DNA of 42,401 bases from Cyanothece sp. BG0011 (GTDB taxonomy: Bacteria > Cyanobacteriota > Cyanobacteriia > Cyanobacteriales > Microcystaceae): the NCBI RefSeq assembly GCF_003013815.1, contig NZ_PRLH01000148.1, forward strand, positions 1 to 42,401, written 5' to 3'. Of the stretch, positions 25,452 to 33,776 are shown in pieces. The position numbers and the translations under genes were made by a program. Under the pieces are notes generated by a model. It worked only from the letters and a program-made list of their open reading frames with translations. It had not been told where the DNA came from and made no database searches. Every line of letters begins with the position of its first letter. Positions within the stretch are counted from its first letter, which is position 1.

Positions 25452-25481
25452 TATAAAATAGTCCCCCTTTTACAGGGGACT
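25452..25481 (-). terminator. Rho-independent terminator of the stress-protein gene
   Basis: On the minus strand AGTCCCC and GGGGACT form a 7-bp stem (plus-strand arms 25460-25466 and 25475-25481), followed by ATTTTATAA. It lies just downstream of the minus-strand gene ending at 25516 and upstream of the antitoxin gene. Confidence 0.6.
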
Positions 25482-25515
25482 TTAAGAGAGTCTAGATTAA
25501 GATGGGTGGCTGAAT

Positions 25516-26262
25516 CTACCGCACCTTATCTCTTTCATTTCTTTTGTCTACAATCACTACGTCTGCCTCAGAGTCAATGTCTGTGTGCTTGGTTTCCGTA
25601 GGGGCTACTTCGCGATCGGTCTCCACCGCATCAACTCGCTCTGTTTTCCGCGCCCCTGTGGTTTCATCAAGATCCCGAGCAGCATAGATGTCAAACTCTT
25701 CGACAGGGTGATTGTGCATGATTGACGTAACTTGCTCAAGCTGTTCGTCTGTACCACTAACCATCAGTAGGTGTTCCCCAGCCTTAATGCGGTTTTCATA
25801 AACTTTGGCTTTCTCTTCAGGAATACCTAAACCAACCAAAGCACCGATAATTCCGCCTGTGGCAGCACCAATTCCTGCACCGGCAGCCGTAGAAGCGATC
25901 GCAGGAATTTCAACCCCCGCAGCCAAAATCGGACCAATACCAGGAATGCTTAACACACCAACCCCGACTAAAAAGCCACCCACAGCACCGAGGACTGTTC
26001 CAGAGGTGGCACCGGCGGCCGCTCCTTCTTTTGCTTCATTTCCATGTTCTTCAGTAACTTCTCTTGCCCCTTCGATATCATCAATATGACGGGTAATCAA
26101 AGAAACGCGATTCATATCATAGCCAGAATCTTTGATGGCTTTAAGCACTGCTTCGATATCTTCTCGATTTTTATAAACACCGACAGCCCGTTTGTAACGA
26201 GTATGGGTTTGATTGACCACGTTGGTATGTTCTTCACGAGTAACTTTCTTTTGCTGTATCAT
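25516..26262 (-). CDS. General-stress-type protein with glycine-rich hydrophobic core
   Basis: A 248-aa protein. Residues about 22-60 (KRAVGVYKNREDIEAVLKAI, then YDMNRVSLITR) match the general stress protein 17M-like (YflT) domain, an alpha/beta domain of stress proteins. Residues about 75-140 are glycine- and alanine-rich with two hydrophobic hairpins (GTVLGAVGGFLVGVGVLSIP and AGAGIGAATGGIIGALVGLG) that could insert in a membrane. A second alpha/beta segment follows (ENRIKAGEHLLMVSGT). The last 50 residues are charged and probably disordered. A strong AAGGAG ribosome site lies just before the ATG. Probably stress-induced, by analogy with the family only. Confidence 0.72.
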   Translation of the reverse strand: MIQQKKVTREEHTNVVNQTHTRYKRAVGVYKNREDIEAVLKAIKDSGYDMNRVSLITRHIDDIEGAREVTEEHGNEAKEGAAAGATSGTVLGAVGGFLVGVGVLSIPGIGPILAAGVEIPAIASTAAGAGIGAATGGIIGALVGLGIPEEKAKVYENRIKAGEHLLMVSGTDEQLEQVTSIMHNHPVEEFDIYAARDLDETTGARKTERVDAVETDREVAPTETKHTDIDSEADVVIVDKRNERDKVR

Positions 26263-26353
26263 ATTTTCTCCTTATTTTTGTGTTGACAACTGATTAAAAG
26301 TGACTTTAAATCAAAGTGTTTTTCTCATTGTGTTTAGCCTAAACAACAGTTCA

Positions 26354-27208
26354 TTAATCTTCTACTGCCGAAGGAAAGACTTCTTCTGCGACAATAACAG
26401 GTCTATCGGTATAGCTTGCTTCAAACTCTGCTGCTTCTTCTTGATCTAAACCCAAATTATATTCCTGTTCTAAAACAGCCAGATCAAAATCCATTAATCG
26501 ACCAGTGACTGTCACCGTTTCTCCTTCTTGTAGCGCAGTATTGTTTGACTTTAAGGCTCGGTCAACCCCGATAACCAGTAGTCCCTTATCATCAATCCAA
26601 CCTTCTTCATATAATGCGAAGGTATTGGAAGAGAGAATATGACCCACATCTCCTTCGACGGCAATCACTTGATCATAGAAGGGTTGAGGATCTCCTTCAG
26701 CTAACTGTTCAGGAGTCGGTGCAAGGGCAACGGATTGAGCGATAATGGCTGGCTCAGTTTCGTAGTCTCCAAATAGCTCATTATCGAGATCCAAACCATA
26801 ATCAGCTTCCACATCAGCAATGACAAATTCGACCACTTCTCCTGTCACCTGAATAGGAGTATCATCGGCCGGAAGGGTAACCGGTGTTCCAGGGGAGTTG
26901 ATCACAAGGACATTCGTGCCATCTTCCCCTTGTACCGCAAAGGCTTGGTCGCTGATTTCTTCTTGAACCCGAGCGCGAATGGTCACTTCTTGTCCCACAA
27001 CGATTTCCTCGCCCCCTGCCCCAGTCGCTCCTTCTAAATCATCGGTAGCGAGGTCTTCGGTGGTGACATTGGTTCTTCCTTCTTGAATGTCGTTGGGCGT
27101 GTTGCAACCAGGAAGAAGTAGTGTAGTTACACCCAGTGCAATTCCACCCAGATAGAGTCCTGCTTTTTTAGGTAAGTAAAAGCTATACTTATTTAAGTTT
27201 GACATCAC
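26354..27208 (-). CDS. Acidic lipoprotein with two repeated domains
   Basis: A 284-aa predicted lipoprotein. The signal ends in a lipobox LLPGC (C35), preceded by a glycine-rich hydrophobic stretch. Two similar domains follow. Each opens with a beta strand of pattern VTIRARVQEEI or VIAVEGDVGHI, then VTGEVVEF / VTVTGRLMDF, a helix VEADYGLDLDNE / LEQEYNLGLDQE, and a closing EPAIIAQSV / RPVIVAEEV. The pattern suggests tandem OB-like beta-barrels from an internal duplication. The protein is strongly acidic. It lies 91 bp upstream of the stress-protein gene on the same strand, and the two may respond together. No function recognised. Confidence 0.65.
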   Translation of the reverse strand: MMSNLNKYSFYLPKKAGLYLGGIALGVTTLLLPGCNTPNDIQEGRTNVTTEDLATDDLEGATGAGGEEIVVGQEVTIRARVQEEISDQAFAVQGEDGTNVLVINSPGTPVTLPADDTPIQVTGEVVEFVIADVEADYGLDLDNELFGDYETEPAIIAQSVALAPTPEQLAEGDPQPFYDQVIAVEGDVGHILSSNTFALYEEGWIDDKGLLVIGVDRALKSNNTALQEGETVTVTGRLMDFDLAVLEQEYNLGLDQEEAAEFEASYTDRPVIVAEEVFPSAVED

Positions 27209-27587
27209 TAATAAATACTTATTCTCGACAAAAAACTAAATTTAAATGTGTTTGATAAAGTACTTCAAAAAACCCATATTTCTTTCTTCAATACTACTTT
27301 AGATTTGTAGTGCATACACTCTACCTCAAGAAATATTTTTTCAATCAATCAGCTATTTTCTTCACAAAGCGTTATTCTCATATCTGATCCCTTCGATAAT
27401 CCCCCAATCCCCCACACCCCCCCTGCCCCCCTTTCAAAGGGGGGTGTGGAACTACGGAACAGAATTCATTTTGATGGTAACGGCTTAAGAAAGGGTCATT
27501 GTAATAATCCTAAGTCCGGCAAAATGGTAATATTCATAGATGGTGGGCGTGTAACGCATCCCGTCCCTTCATTGACAAGAGTAGACT
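27209..27587. other. Intergenic region between divergent lipoprotein and gatA genes
   Basis: A 379-bp gap that should hold the promoters of both genes. A strong hairpin CCCCCCTTT-C-AAAGGGGGG lies at 27426-27444. It is preceded by CCACACCCCCC, which can pair with GGGGGTGTGG as an alternative fold. No coding frame or confident promoter boxes were seen. Confidence 0.6.
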
Positions 27588-29036
27588 ATGACATCTATCC
27601 GAGAACTCCATCAACAATTAGTTAACAAACAACGATCGGCTGTTGAAATTACCACAGAAGCGTTAGAAAGAATCAACGCAGTCGACTCCAAAGTCAAAAG
27701 TTTCTTAGAAGTTACTGCTGATCACGCCCTGGAAACCGCTAAAAAAGTCGATGAAAAAATCGCCAATAACGAAGAAATTGGCCTGTTAGCTGGTATCCCC
27801 ATCGGTATTAAAGATAATCTCTGTACCACCGGCATTAAAACCACCTGTGGATCAAAAATTTTAGCCAATTTTGTCCCTCCCTATGAATCGACCGTCACCC
27901 AAAAATTAAAAGAGGCAGGGGCGGTTATGGTTGGTAAAACTAACCTTGATGAGTTTGCCATGGGGAGTTCTACGGAAAACTCTGGTTATCACGTCACTGC
28001 TAACCCTTGGGACCTTTCCAGGGTTCCGGGGGGATCATCTGGGGGCTCAGCGGCCGCTGTAGCTGCCTCAGAATGCGTGGTTGCCCTCGGTTCTGATACA
28101 GGGGGGTCGATCCGTCAACCGGCTTCTTTATGTGGCGTGGTGGGGCTAAAACCCACCTATGGGCTAGTGTCTCGCTTTGGGTTGGTGGCCTATGCCTCTT
28201 CTTTAGATCAAATTGGTCCTTTTGCCCGTAACGTCGAAGATGCAGCCATCTTATTAGGGGCGATCGCCGGTTACGATCCCAAAGATTCCACTAGCATCAA
28301 CACCCCCATCCCCGACTATACCCAATTCCTCAAACCCTCCTTAGAGGGGCTAACCATTGGTGTGATCGAAGAAACCCTAGGGGAAGGGATCGATCCGGTG
28401 GTGGGCAAAACTGTTAGAGATGCCATCGATCATCTCAAAACCCTAGGGGCAAAAGTGGTCAATGTTTCGTGTCCCCGTTTTCGGTACGGTTTGCCAGCTT
28501 ATTATATTATTGCCCCCTCAGAGGCTTCCTCTAATTTAGCCCGTTACGACGCGGTAAAATACGGCATCCGCGAAGAATCAGACACCCTCATCGATATGTA
28601 CACCAAAACTCGCGCTGTCGGCTTTGGGAATGAGGTTAAACGACGGATTATGATCGGAACCTATGCGTTATCGGCCGGTTATTATGACGCTTATTATCTC
28701 AAAGCGCAAAAAGTTCGCACCTTAATTAAACAAGATTTTGACGCAGGGTTTGAAAAGGTCGATGTGTTAGTGTGTCCCACTTCCCCCACCACTGCCTTTA
28801 AAGCAGGGGAAAAAACATCTGATCCCTTAAGTATGTATCTGTCTGATTTAACCACGATTCCCGTTAATTTAGCCGGTTTACCCGGTATGAGTATTCCTTG
28901 TGGGTTCGATGACAACAACTTGCCCATTGGTCTACAATTGATCGGCAATGTCCTCGAAGAAGGGAAACTGTTTCAGGTCGCTTATGCTTATGAACAGTCC
29001 ACGGATTGGCATAATCAATTACCTCCGTTACAGTAA
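27588..29036 (+). CDS. gatA: Glutamyl-tRNA(Gln) amidotransferase subunit A
   Basis: A 482-aa amidase subunit of GatCAB, which converts Glu-tRNA(Gln) to Gln-tRNA(Gln); cyanobacteria lack glutaminyl-tRNA synthetase and depend on it. The Ser-cisSer-Lys triad is visible: K75 in [10 protein letters not shown]150 in [14 protein letters not shown] and nucleophile S174 in [10 protein letters not shown]. Full length for the family, with the [13 protein letters not shown] motif before the amidase signature and the final LPIGLQLIG block. gatB and gatC are not in this window. GC content is higher than in neighbours, as expected for a core, well-expressed gene. Confidence 0.96.
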   Translation: MTSIRELHQQLVNKQRSAVEITTEALERINAVDSKVKSFLEVTADHALETAKKVDEKIANNEEIGLLAGIPIGIKDNLCTTGIKTTCGSKILANFVPPYESTVTQKLKEAGAVMVGKTNLDEFAMGSSTENSGYHVTANPWDLSRVPGGSSGGSAAAVAASECVVALGSDTGGSIRQPASLCGVVGLKPTYGLVSRFGLVAYASSLDQIGPFARNVEDAAILLGAIAGYDPKDSTSINTPIPDYTQFLKPSLEGLTIGVIEETLGEGIDPVVGKTVRDAIDHLKTLGAKVVNVSCPRFRYGLPAYYIIAPSEASSNLARYDAVKYGIREESDTLIDMYTKTRAVGFGNEVKRRIMIGTYALSAGYYDAYYLKAQKVRTLIKQDFDAGFEKVDVLVCPTSPTTAFKAGEKTSDPLSMYLSDLTTIPVNLAGLPGMSIPCGFDDNNLPIGLQLIGNVLEEGKLFQVAYAYEQSTDWHNQLPPLQ

Positions 29037-29055
29037 GGAGAATAATAATAGTAAT

Positions 29056-29114
29056 AATTGTTAGATGCTTATCTAAATGCTTATCATGGTTTGAAAATAG
29101 CATCATTAACAATT
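29056..29114 (+). terminator. Hairpin after gatA
   Basis: AATTGTTA-GATGCT (29056-29069) pairs with AGCATC-AT-TAACAATT (29099-29114), leaving a 2-nt bulge and a loop of about 29 bp, then TTATTGTT. A plausible transcript end for gatA, though the long loop makes it weak. Confidence 0.4.
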
Positions 29115-29156
29115 TTATTGTTACATTAAGACGCACAACTTGAGGATGATTCCTGA

Positions 29157-30050
29157 ATGATGATTAATCTTCTATTGAAAGGATTACTAAATAGTGTCGG
29201 TGTCGGAGTGATAGCCTATCTGATTGTTTGTTCGGCCTTGATTATGGGTCAAAATCGGCTCATTTTTAAGCCTACCTTGACTCTGGACAGGACTCCTGAC
29301 GATTTGGGAATGTCTTATGAAGATGTCTGGTTATCAGTGATGACTCCTCAAGGGAAAATAGAAAAAATACATGGTTGGTGGATTAACCCTAATGCTTACC
29401 CCGAAAAAGTCTTATTATATTTACACGGGATTGGGGGTAATATTAGTCATAATTTAGGCACGATTCAAACGTTTTATAATCAAGGTTTTTCGGTTTTTAT
29501 TATTGATTATCGGGGTTATGGTAGCAGTAAAGGTAAGTTTCCTACAGAAGCAGAAATCTACCGCGATTCTCAAGTTGCTTGGGATTATTTAACCCAAGAA
29601 CGTCGCATTAAACCGAAAAATATCTTTATTTACGGTCATTCTTTAGGGGGGGCCGTGGCCATTGATTTAGGGGTTCGTAAACCCCATGCAGCCGGCGTTA
29701 TTGTGGAAAATACCTTTACTTCCATGATGGATATGGTTGACCATTCAGGGTTCATTTACAGACTATTTCCCACTAAATTATTTCTGCATCAACGCTTCGA
29801 TTCTTTGGCCAAATTATCCTTATTAAAACTGCCTTTGTTGTTGATTCATGGAACCAGCGATCGCAAAGTTCCTTACCCCATGAGTCAAACCCTATTTGAA
29901 GCGGCTAGAGTCCCCAAAAAAATTCTTTTAGTCCCTGATGCTGGCCATCTTAATGTTAGTGCGATCGCCCCTGAAAAATATGTTCACACTATACAAGAAT
30001 TTGAACAATTAGTGAGTCACAATCAAAGACAATTAGCTTTAGAATTTTAA
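29157..30050 (+). CDS. Membrane-anchored alpha/beta hydrolase
   Basis: A 297-aa serine hydrolase of the BEM46/YfhR-like group. Residues about 8-27 form a hydrophobic anchor (LLNSVGVGVIAYLIVCSALI). The fold then shows LLYLHGIGGNISHN (oxyanion loop), FIIDYRGYGSSKG and the nucleophile elbow YGHSLGGAVA (S162). D235 in GTSDRKVP and H264 in DAGHLNV complete the triad. All three residues are present, so it should be active; the substrate is unknown, with esters or lipids typical. It lies downstream of gatA on the same strand but beyond a hairpin. Confidence 0.87.
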   Translation: MMINLLLKGLLNSVGVGVIAYLIVCSALIMGQNRLIFKPTLTLDRTPDDLGMSYEDVWLSVMTPQGKIEKIHGWWINPNAYPEKVLLYLHGIGGNISHNLGTIQTFYNQGFSVFIIDYRGYGSSKGKFPTEAEIYRDSQVAWDYLTQERRIKPKNIFIYGHSLGGAVAIDLGVRKPHAAGVIVENTFTSMMDMVDHSGFIYRLFPTKLFLHQRFDSLAKLSLLKLPLLLIHGTSDRKVPYPMSQTLFEAARVPKKILLVPDAGHLNVSAIAPEKYVHTIQEFEQLVSHNQRQLALEF

Positions 30051-30058
30051 AGGGGTCA

Positions 30059-30087
30059 TTTCATCCTGATTTCATATTTATCTGTCA
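30059..30087 (+). promoter_or_regulatory. Tandem TTTCAT response-regulator site upstream of the fusion-protein gene
   Basis: TTTCAT at 30059-30064 and again at 30070-30075, spaced 11 bp centre to centre, then ATTTATCTGTCA. The same arrangement recurs at 33652-33680 upstream of the RND pump gene. Direct hexamers one helical turn apart are the usual target of OmpR-family regulators. A tandem TTTCAT pattern has been described for the metal-responsive CopR of Synechocystis (from memory). It lies 38 bp before the ATG at 30126. Confidence 0.65.
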
Positions 30088-30125
30088 TGGTAGATCAATG
30101 AAATTATGGTCTTTTCCCTTGACTC

Positions 30126-31931
30126 ATGAGTGATACCCCTCAACCTACGGGTCAACTGTCCCATTCGACAGAACCCATATCTTTACTCTTAGAAGAAGCA
30201 TCGTTTAACCCTTTATCTTCTTCTGGAATGCTAACCATCGGAACCCTGGTTGTTATAGGGGTTGTTCTCATTCGGAGTACCCCTTTAAAGGGTTTATTTC
30301 CTGGAAAGGTGTTAGGTAGTCTCATCAGTAAGAAAACCGTGGGATTAGGGGTTTTTATGGCGTTGACAGGGGGTATTCTTCTGGTTACCAATCAATTAAA
30401 ACCAGCATCGTCTACGATGGATCACAGTGGTCATGGTGAAATGTCCCATGATGAAATGATGGCCGTGGATGGTTCCTTTAACCCCACTCCCGTCACCGTA
30501 GAAGTGGTTAAACCTCAATTATTAGAAGCTAAAGTACAATATACGGGAACCATTGAACCCTATCAGGTGGTCACCGTTTATCCGAGGGTTGCTGGACAAT
30601 TAACCAATTATTCCGTTTATCCCGGCGATCGCATTACGTCGGGCCAAACTTTAGCTCAAATTAGTGCAAGCGAACTGTTTACCCAAGTGGCCGAAGCTCA
30701 AGCAGAAACCGATACCATGCGAACGGCCTTAGAAGTGAGTAAAATTGAGATATTAGAACAAAAAAATAGTATTAAACAAATAGAAGCAGATTTAGGTTAT
30801 TTAAACAAAAAATTAGAACGTTTTGCCATGTTGGTGTCTGAAGGGGCGATTGCACAAGATGATTATGACGTAGTAGAAAGTGAAGTGCAAGCTAAACAGG
30901 CCATATTATCGGAAGCTAAGGTTAAATTAGCCCGTTTAGAGGCAAAAGTAATCAATGATCAAGCTAAAGTGCAACAAGCTAAGACAAAGGTTGCTACAGC
31001 TTCCGTTATGTCCAGTTACACTCAAATAGAAGCCCCAGTTACCGGTATTGTTCAAGAAAGAATGGTCGATCCGGGTATGGTAGTCCAACCAGGGATGGGA
31101 ATCTTGAAAATAGGAGATTATAGTCGCATTCGCTTGCAAGCGAATGTCGCGCAACATGATGCCACCAATATTCGTATAGGAACCCCCATTATTGCCAAAA
31201 TTCCTGGCACAACTGTTACGATTAATGGCCAAGTTACCAGTATTTTTCCCCAAAGCAACAGTCAAACCCGTACCGTTACCGTCGAAGCAGTGGTTAACAA
31301 CCCTGGGGGGGAGTTGCGATCGGGCCAGTTTGTGGAGATGGAGTTGATCACCCAACGTCAACCCAATGCGTTAATGGTTCCCTCTTCTGCTGTGGTGACG
31401 TTTGAGGATAACCCGGCGGTGTGGGTGGTGAATGGGGAGACAGCCACTCGCAAATTAGTTACATTAGGGATGATAAGTGGTAATAATATTCAGATTTTGC
31501 GAGGACTACGACCAGGAGATGCTGTTATTACCACAAGCCATCATAAGTTAATAGAAAATGCTACAGTAACAGTCATTAATCAAGGGAATAAGCCTTTAAT
31601 TTCAAATAATACTAGAATAAGTCAGCATAATGTTAGTATTAATTTAGTTAGTTCTCCAGCAGTTAAGATCGGAGATGCTCAATTTATCTTTGAAGTTATT
31701 GATAGTAAAACCAAAAAAAATTTACAGGTTAAACAGTTAGATATTAAAGCGACAATGCCCATGAAAAATATGGCTCCCATGACGGCAAAAGTTGAAGTTA
31801 ACCCTGAGTCACAAACAGGGAAATTTAAAGCAGAAACCTTTTTAGGAATGAAAGGAGAATGGACAATTTCTGTTGATATTAAAGATGATAATTATCAAGG
31901 CAAAAAAGACTTTAATATTGTAGTTGAATAG
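30126..31931 (+). CDS. RND efflux membrane fusion protein with C-terminal YtkA-like domain
   Basis: A 601-aa periplasmic adaptor of a heavy-metal-type tripartite efflux pump. Two hydrophobic segments (residues 35-50 and 72-87) precede a His/Met-rich stretch DHSGHGEMSHDEMM (99-112), a likely metal-binding motif. The fusion-protein core follows: barrel-sandwich start VQYTGTIEPYQVVTVYPRVA, a helical hairpin (about 190-300), then APVTGIVQERMVDPGMVVQP and SGQFVEMEL. The last 100 residues form a YtkA/FixH-like beta domain containing TMPMKNMAPM, closely resembling the lipoprotein encoded next. A tandem TTTCAT site lies upstream. Probable Cu, Ag or Ni efflux; the metal is inferred. Confidence 0.85.
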   Translation: MSDTPQPTGQLSHSTEPISLLLEEASFNPLSSSGMLTIGTLVVIGVVLIRSTPLKGLFPGKVLGSLISKKTVGLGVFMALTGGILLVTNQLKPASSTMDHSGHGEMSHDEMMAVDGSFNPTPVTVEVVKPQLLEAKVQYTGTIEPYQVVTVYPRVAGQLTNYSVYPGDRITSGQTLAQISASELFTQVAEAQAETDTMRTALEVSKIEILEQKNSIKQIEADLGYLNKKLERFAMLVSEGAIAQDDYDVVESEVQAKQAILSEAKVKLARLEAKVINDQAKVQQAKTKVATASVMSSYTQIEAPVTGIVQERMVDPGMVVQPGMGILKIGDYSRIRLQANVAQHDATNIRIGTPIIAKIPGTTVTINGQVTSIFPQSNSQTRTVTVEAVVNNPGGELRSGQFVEMELITQRQPNALMVPSSAVVTFEDNPAVWVVNGETATRKLVTLGMISGNNIQILRGLRPGDAVITTSHHKLIENATVTVINQGNKPLISNNTRISQHNVSINLVSSPAVKIGDAQFIFEVIDSKTKKNLQVKQLDIKATMPMKNMAPMTAKVEVNPESQTGKFKAETFLGMKGEWTISVDIKDDNYQGKKDFNIVVE

Positions 31932-32061
31932 GTTTATTGTTACTTATTGACAATGGGCAATCGTTAAGAAAAAATTAAGCTATTGAATTATTATTTTATT
32001 TATGCTAAAAATATGGACGACATAAATTAATTGTCTCTTCTATAGAATAAAAGGAAAAAAC

Positions 32062-32541
32062 ATGAAGAAAATCATTACTTTAATTTTACCGATTAGCATA
32101 TTAATGGTTGCTTGTGGTTCTCCTTCTACTGATAGTCAAACCCAGTTAGAAACTGCCCCTGAAACGGAAACAACTGCAACAGAAGAAAACGTAGAAACTA
32201 CCCCTGAAACTGACATAACTGCAACAGAAGAAAATACCGTCATGGTTGCTTTAGCCAGTCCAGAAGAAGAGATTTCGATGGGAGATGCAGAACTAATTTT
32301 AGAAGTTAAAGATAACACTTCTGGGGAAACTGTACCCGTTGAAAACATCGAAGTGAGTTCAACAATGCCCATGGAAGGAGAAGAACCCATGATTTCCAAA
32401 GTAGAGATTGAACCCACAGAAACCCCTGGACAATTTAAAGTTAAAACCAATTTTGGTATGGCTGGAACTTGGAATTTGGCAGCCAAGGTTAAAGACGCAA
32501 ACTATCAAGGGGAAAATGAGATTGTTGTAGAAGTTAAATAA
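32062..32541 (+). CDS. YtkA-like domain lipoprotein
   Basis: A 159-aa predicted lipoprotein with lipobox LMVACG (C18), then a Thr/Glu-rich linker with two similar blocks (TAPETETTATEENVETTPET, then DITATEENT). The C-terminal domain (about 65-159) is YtkA-like: ISMGDAELILEVKD, the Met motif TMPMEGEEPM, NFGMAGTWNLAAKVKDANYQ and a final strand VVEVK. It is plainly homologous to the C-terminal domain of the fusion protein ending 130 bp upstream (TMPMKNMAPM, FLGMKGEWTISVDIKDDNYQ). It may deliver or buffer metal in the periplasm for the pump. A purine-rich AAAAGGA ribosome site precedes the ATG. Confidence 0.8.
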   Translation: MKKIITLILPISILMVACGSPSTDSQTQLETAPETETTATEENVETTPETDITATEENTVMVALASPEEEISMGDAELILEVKDNTSGETVPVENIEVSSTMPMEGEEPMISKVEIEPTETPGQFKVKTNFGMAGTWNLAAKVKDANYQGENEIVVEVK

Positions 32542-32543
32542 CC

Positions 32544-32761
32544 GTAGGGTGGGCAAAGCCAGAATTGAGGTAAACTAATCTAGAATATAGATATCTTGCC
32601 CACCTAATAATAATCATGATAAGGGTGGGTAATAATCATGAGTTAACATTAAATCAAATTAATTATTCCCTTTGCCCACCCTACTATTTAATCTTATTCT
32701 GGTGGGCAATGATGGTAAGTTAATATTAAATCAAATAAGTTTCCCCATTTGCCCACCCTAC
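32544..32761. repeat. REP palindrome cluster left of the RAYT gene
   Basis: Alternating GTAGGGTGGGCAAAGCC (32544-32560), TTGCCCACCTA (32596-32606), AAGGGTGGGT (32621-32630), TTTGCCCACCCTAC (32671-32684), GGTGGGCAATG (32701-32711) and TTTGCCCACCCTAC (32748-32761) form nested inverted repeats. The last unit overlaps the TAG stop of the transposase gene. The same pattern is present to the right of the gene. Confidence 0.85.
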
Positions 32762-33333
32762 TCGCCGACTTGGTTGATAATATTAGAAAAATCTGGTGTT
32801 TTGGTCGACTTACCGTGACAACAACAACCCCATTCTAAAGAATAAAAACCTCTTTTTAGCCATTGATGAAAGCTGGAATATTCCCAATGATGGGGACAAG
32901 AAACTAATCCATGTTTAACAGGATTATAATGAATGTAATCTAAATGAGTTTTTAAATCTTTTTCATTTCTAATTGTATGTTCCCAAAAACGTCTTTGCCA
33001 TACATTACTTTCTCTGTGTTTGCGTCGTGACTCAGAAATGTTATTTACTGATCTTAACTGTCTGCCAATAGAACGAGTCAATAAAACTTTCATCCGTGAA
33101 ATCCGTTGAGAATAGTTACTATCATGTTTAGGTAATGACCAGATAAAATGTAAATGATTAGGTAGAATCACCGCCCCAATGATATCAAAAGGCTTTTCTT
33201 TTTTAACTTGAGAAACAGCAAGACGTAATTTAGCAACGTAATCAGGATCTTTAAATAAAGGAATACGTTGATAAGTTACAATCGTTAAAAATACTGTACT
33301 ACCTTTAAGATATAAACGACGGTAATTTGACAT
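32758..33333 (-). CDS. REP-associated tyrosine transposase (RAYT, Y1/IS200-like)
   Basis: A 191-aa HUH-type single-strand transposase from the ATG at 33333. The N-terminal strand is FLTIVTYQRIPLF, the metal-binding HUH motif is H60-L-H62 in PNHLHFIW, the catalytic tyrosine is Y136 in IHYNPVKHGL, and VWQRRFWEHTIRNE is typical of the family. A 40-residue upstream extension to 33453 would translate a REP palindrome and is rejected. The gene is flanked by REP clusters on both sides and its stop codon lies inside one. RAYTs act on REP sequences and are usually single-copy domesticated genes. It is antisense within the metal-efflux gene cluster. Confidence 0.88.
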   Translation of the reverse strand: MSNYRRLYLKGSTVFLTIVTYQRIPLFKDPDYVAKLRLAVSQVKKEKPFDIIGAVILPNHLHFIWSLPKHDSNYSQRISRMKVLLTRSIGRQLRSVNNISESRRKHRESNVWQRRFWEHTIRNEKDLKTHLDYIHYNPVKHGLVSCPHHWEYSSFHQWLKRGFYSLEWGCCCHGKSTKTPDFSNIINQVGE

Positions 33334-33417
33334 CTGAAATCTATTGAATTGAAGTGAAAATGATTTTAGAGTAACTAAACTTTTCCAGTCAAGGTCATTT
33401 ATAAAACTATCGTATCC

Positions 33418-33556
33418 GTAGGGTGGGCAAAGCCAGAATTTAGATGAATTCATCTAGAATATAGATATATTGCCCACCTAACACCTAGTAATCAGGGTGG
33501 GCAATGATTGTCAGTTAATATTCAATCCAATAATTTACCCCATTTGCCCACCCTAC
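33418..33556. repeat. REP palindrome cluster right of the RAYT gene
   Basis: GTAGGGTGGGCAAAGCC (33418-33434), TTGCCCACCTA (33470-33480), CAGGGTGGGCAAT (33493-33505) and TTTGCCCACCCTAC (33543-33556). The first 63 bp closely match the left cluster, including the TCTAGAATATAGATAT core. The transposase is therefore bracketed by near-direct copies of one composite REP element. Confidence 0.85.
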
Positions 33557-33584
33557 CATGAGTATTTGTAAAATTATCTTATTC

Positions 33585-33762
33585 GTAGGATGGGCAAAGC
33601 TAACTTAGAAATTAGTCAATTAAAATATAAATATCATTGCCTACCCTCCTATTTCATCCCTATTTCATAATTATCTGTCACCTTATTAATAATGGTTTAT
33701 TGGTGGGCAATTATCTTCACTTACTCATTAATATGAACAGTTACAGTGTTTGCCCACCCTAC
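33585..33762. repeat. Third, more degenerate REP cluster
   Basis: GTAGGATGGGCAAAGC (33585-33600), ATTGCCTACCCTCC (about 33635-33649), TTGGTGGGCAATTA (about 33700-33713) and GTTTGCCCACCCTAC (about 33748-33761) repeat the layout of the two better copies. This cluster contains the TTTCAT regulatory site and reaches to within 15 bp of the RND start codon. With the two clusters around the RAYT gene it fills the roughly 1.2-kb gap between the lipoprotein and pump genes. Confidence 0.75.
33652..33680 (+). promoter_or_regulatory. Tandem TTTCAT response-regulator site upstream of the RND pump
   Basis: TTTCAT at 33652-33657 and 33663-33668, separated by CCCTA, then AATTATCTGTCA. It matches the site at 30059-30087 at nearly every conserved position, including the trailing TTATCTGTCA (TTATCTGTCA in both). 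It lies 96 bp before the pump ATG, inside the third REP cluster, suggesting the pump has its own regulated promoter. Confidence 0.62.
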
Positions 33763-33776
33763 GTTTTGTAATCTAG

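Noticed and set aside
32136-32556. Antisense frames over the YtkA-like lipoprotein
   Set aside because: They arise from the repetitive Glu/Thr codons of the real gene; neither has a credible start or family.
33334-33453. 40-residue N-terminal extension of the RAYT gene
   Set aside because: Its first codons translate a REP palindrome and no family member needs it; the ATG at 33333 gives a normal Y1 protein.
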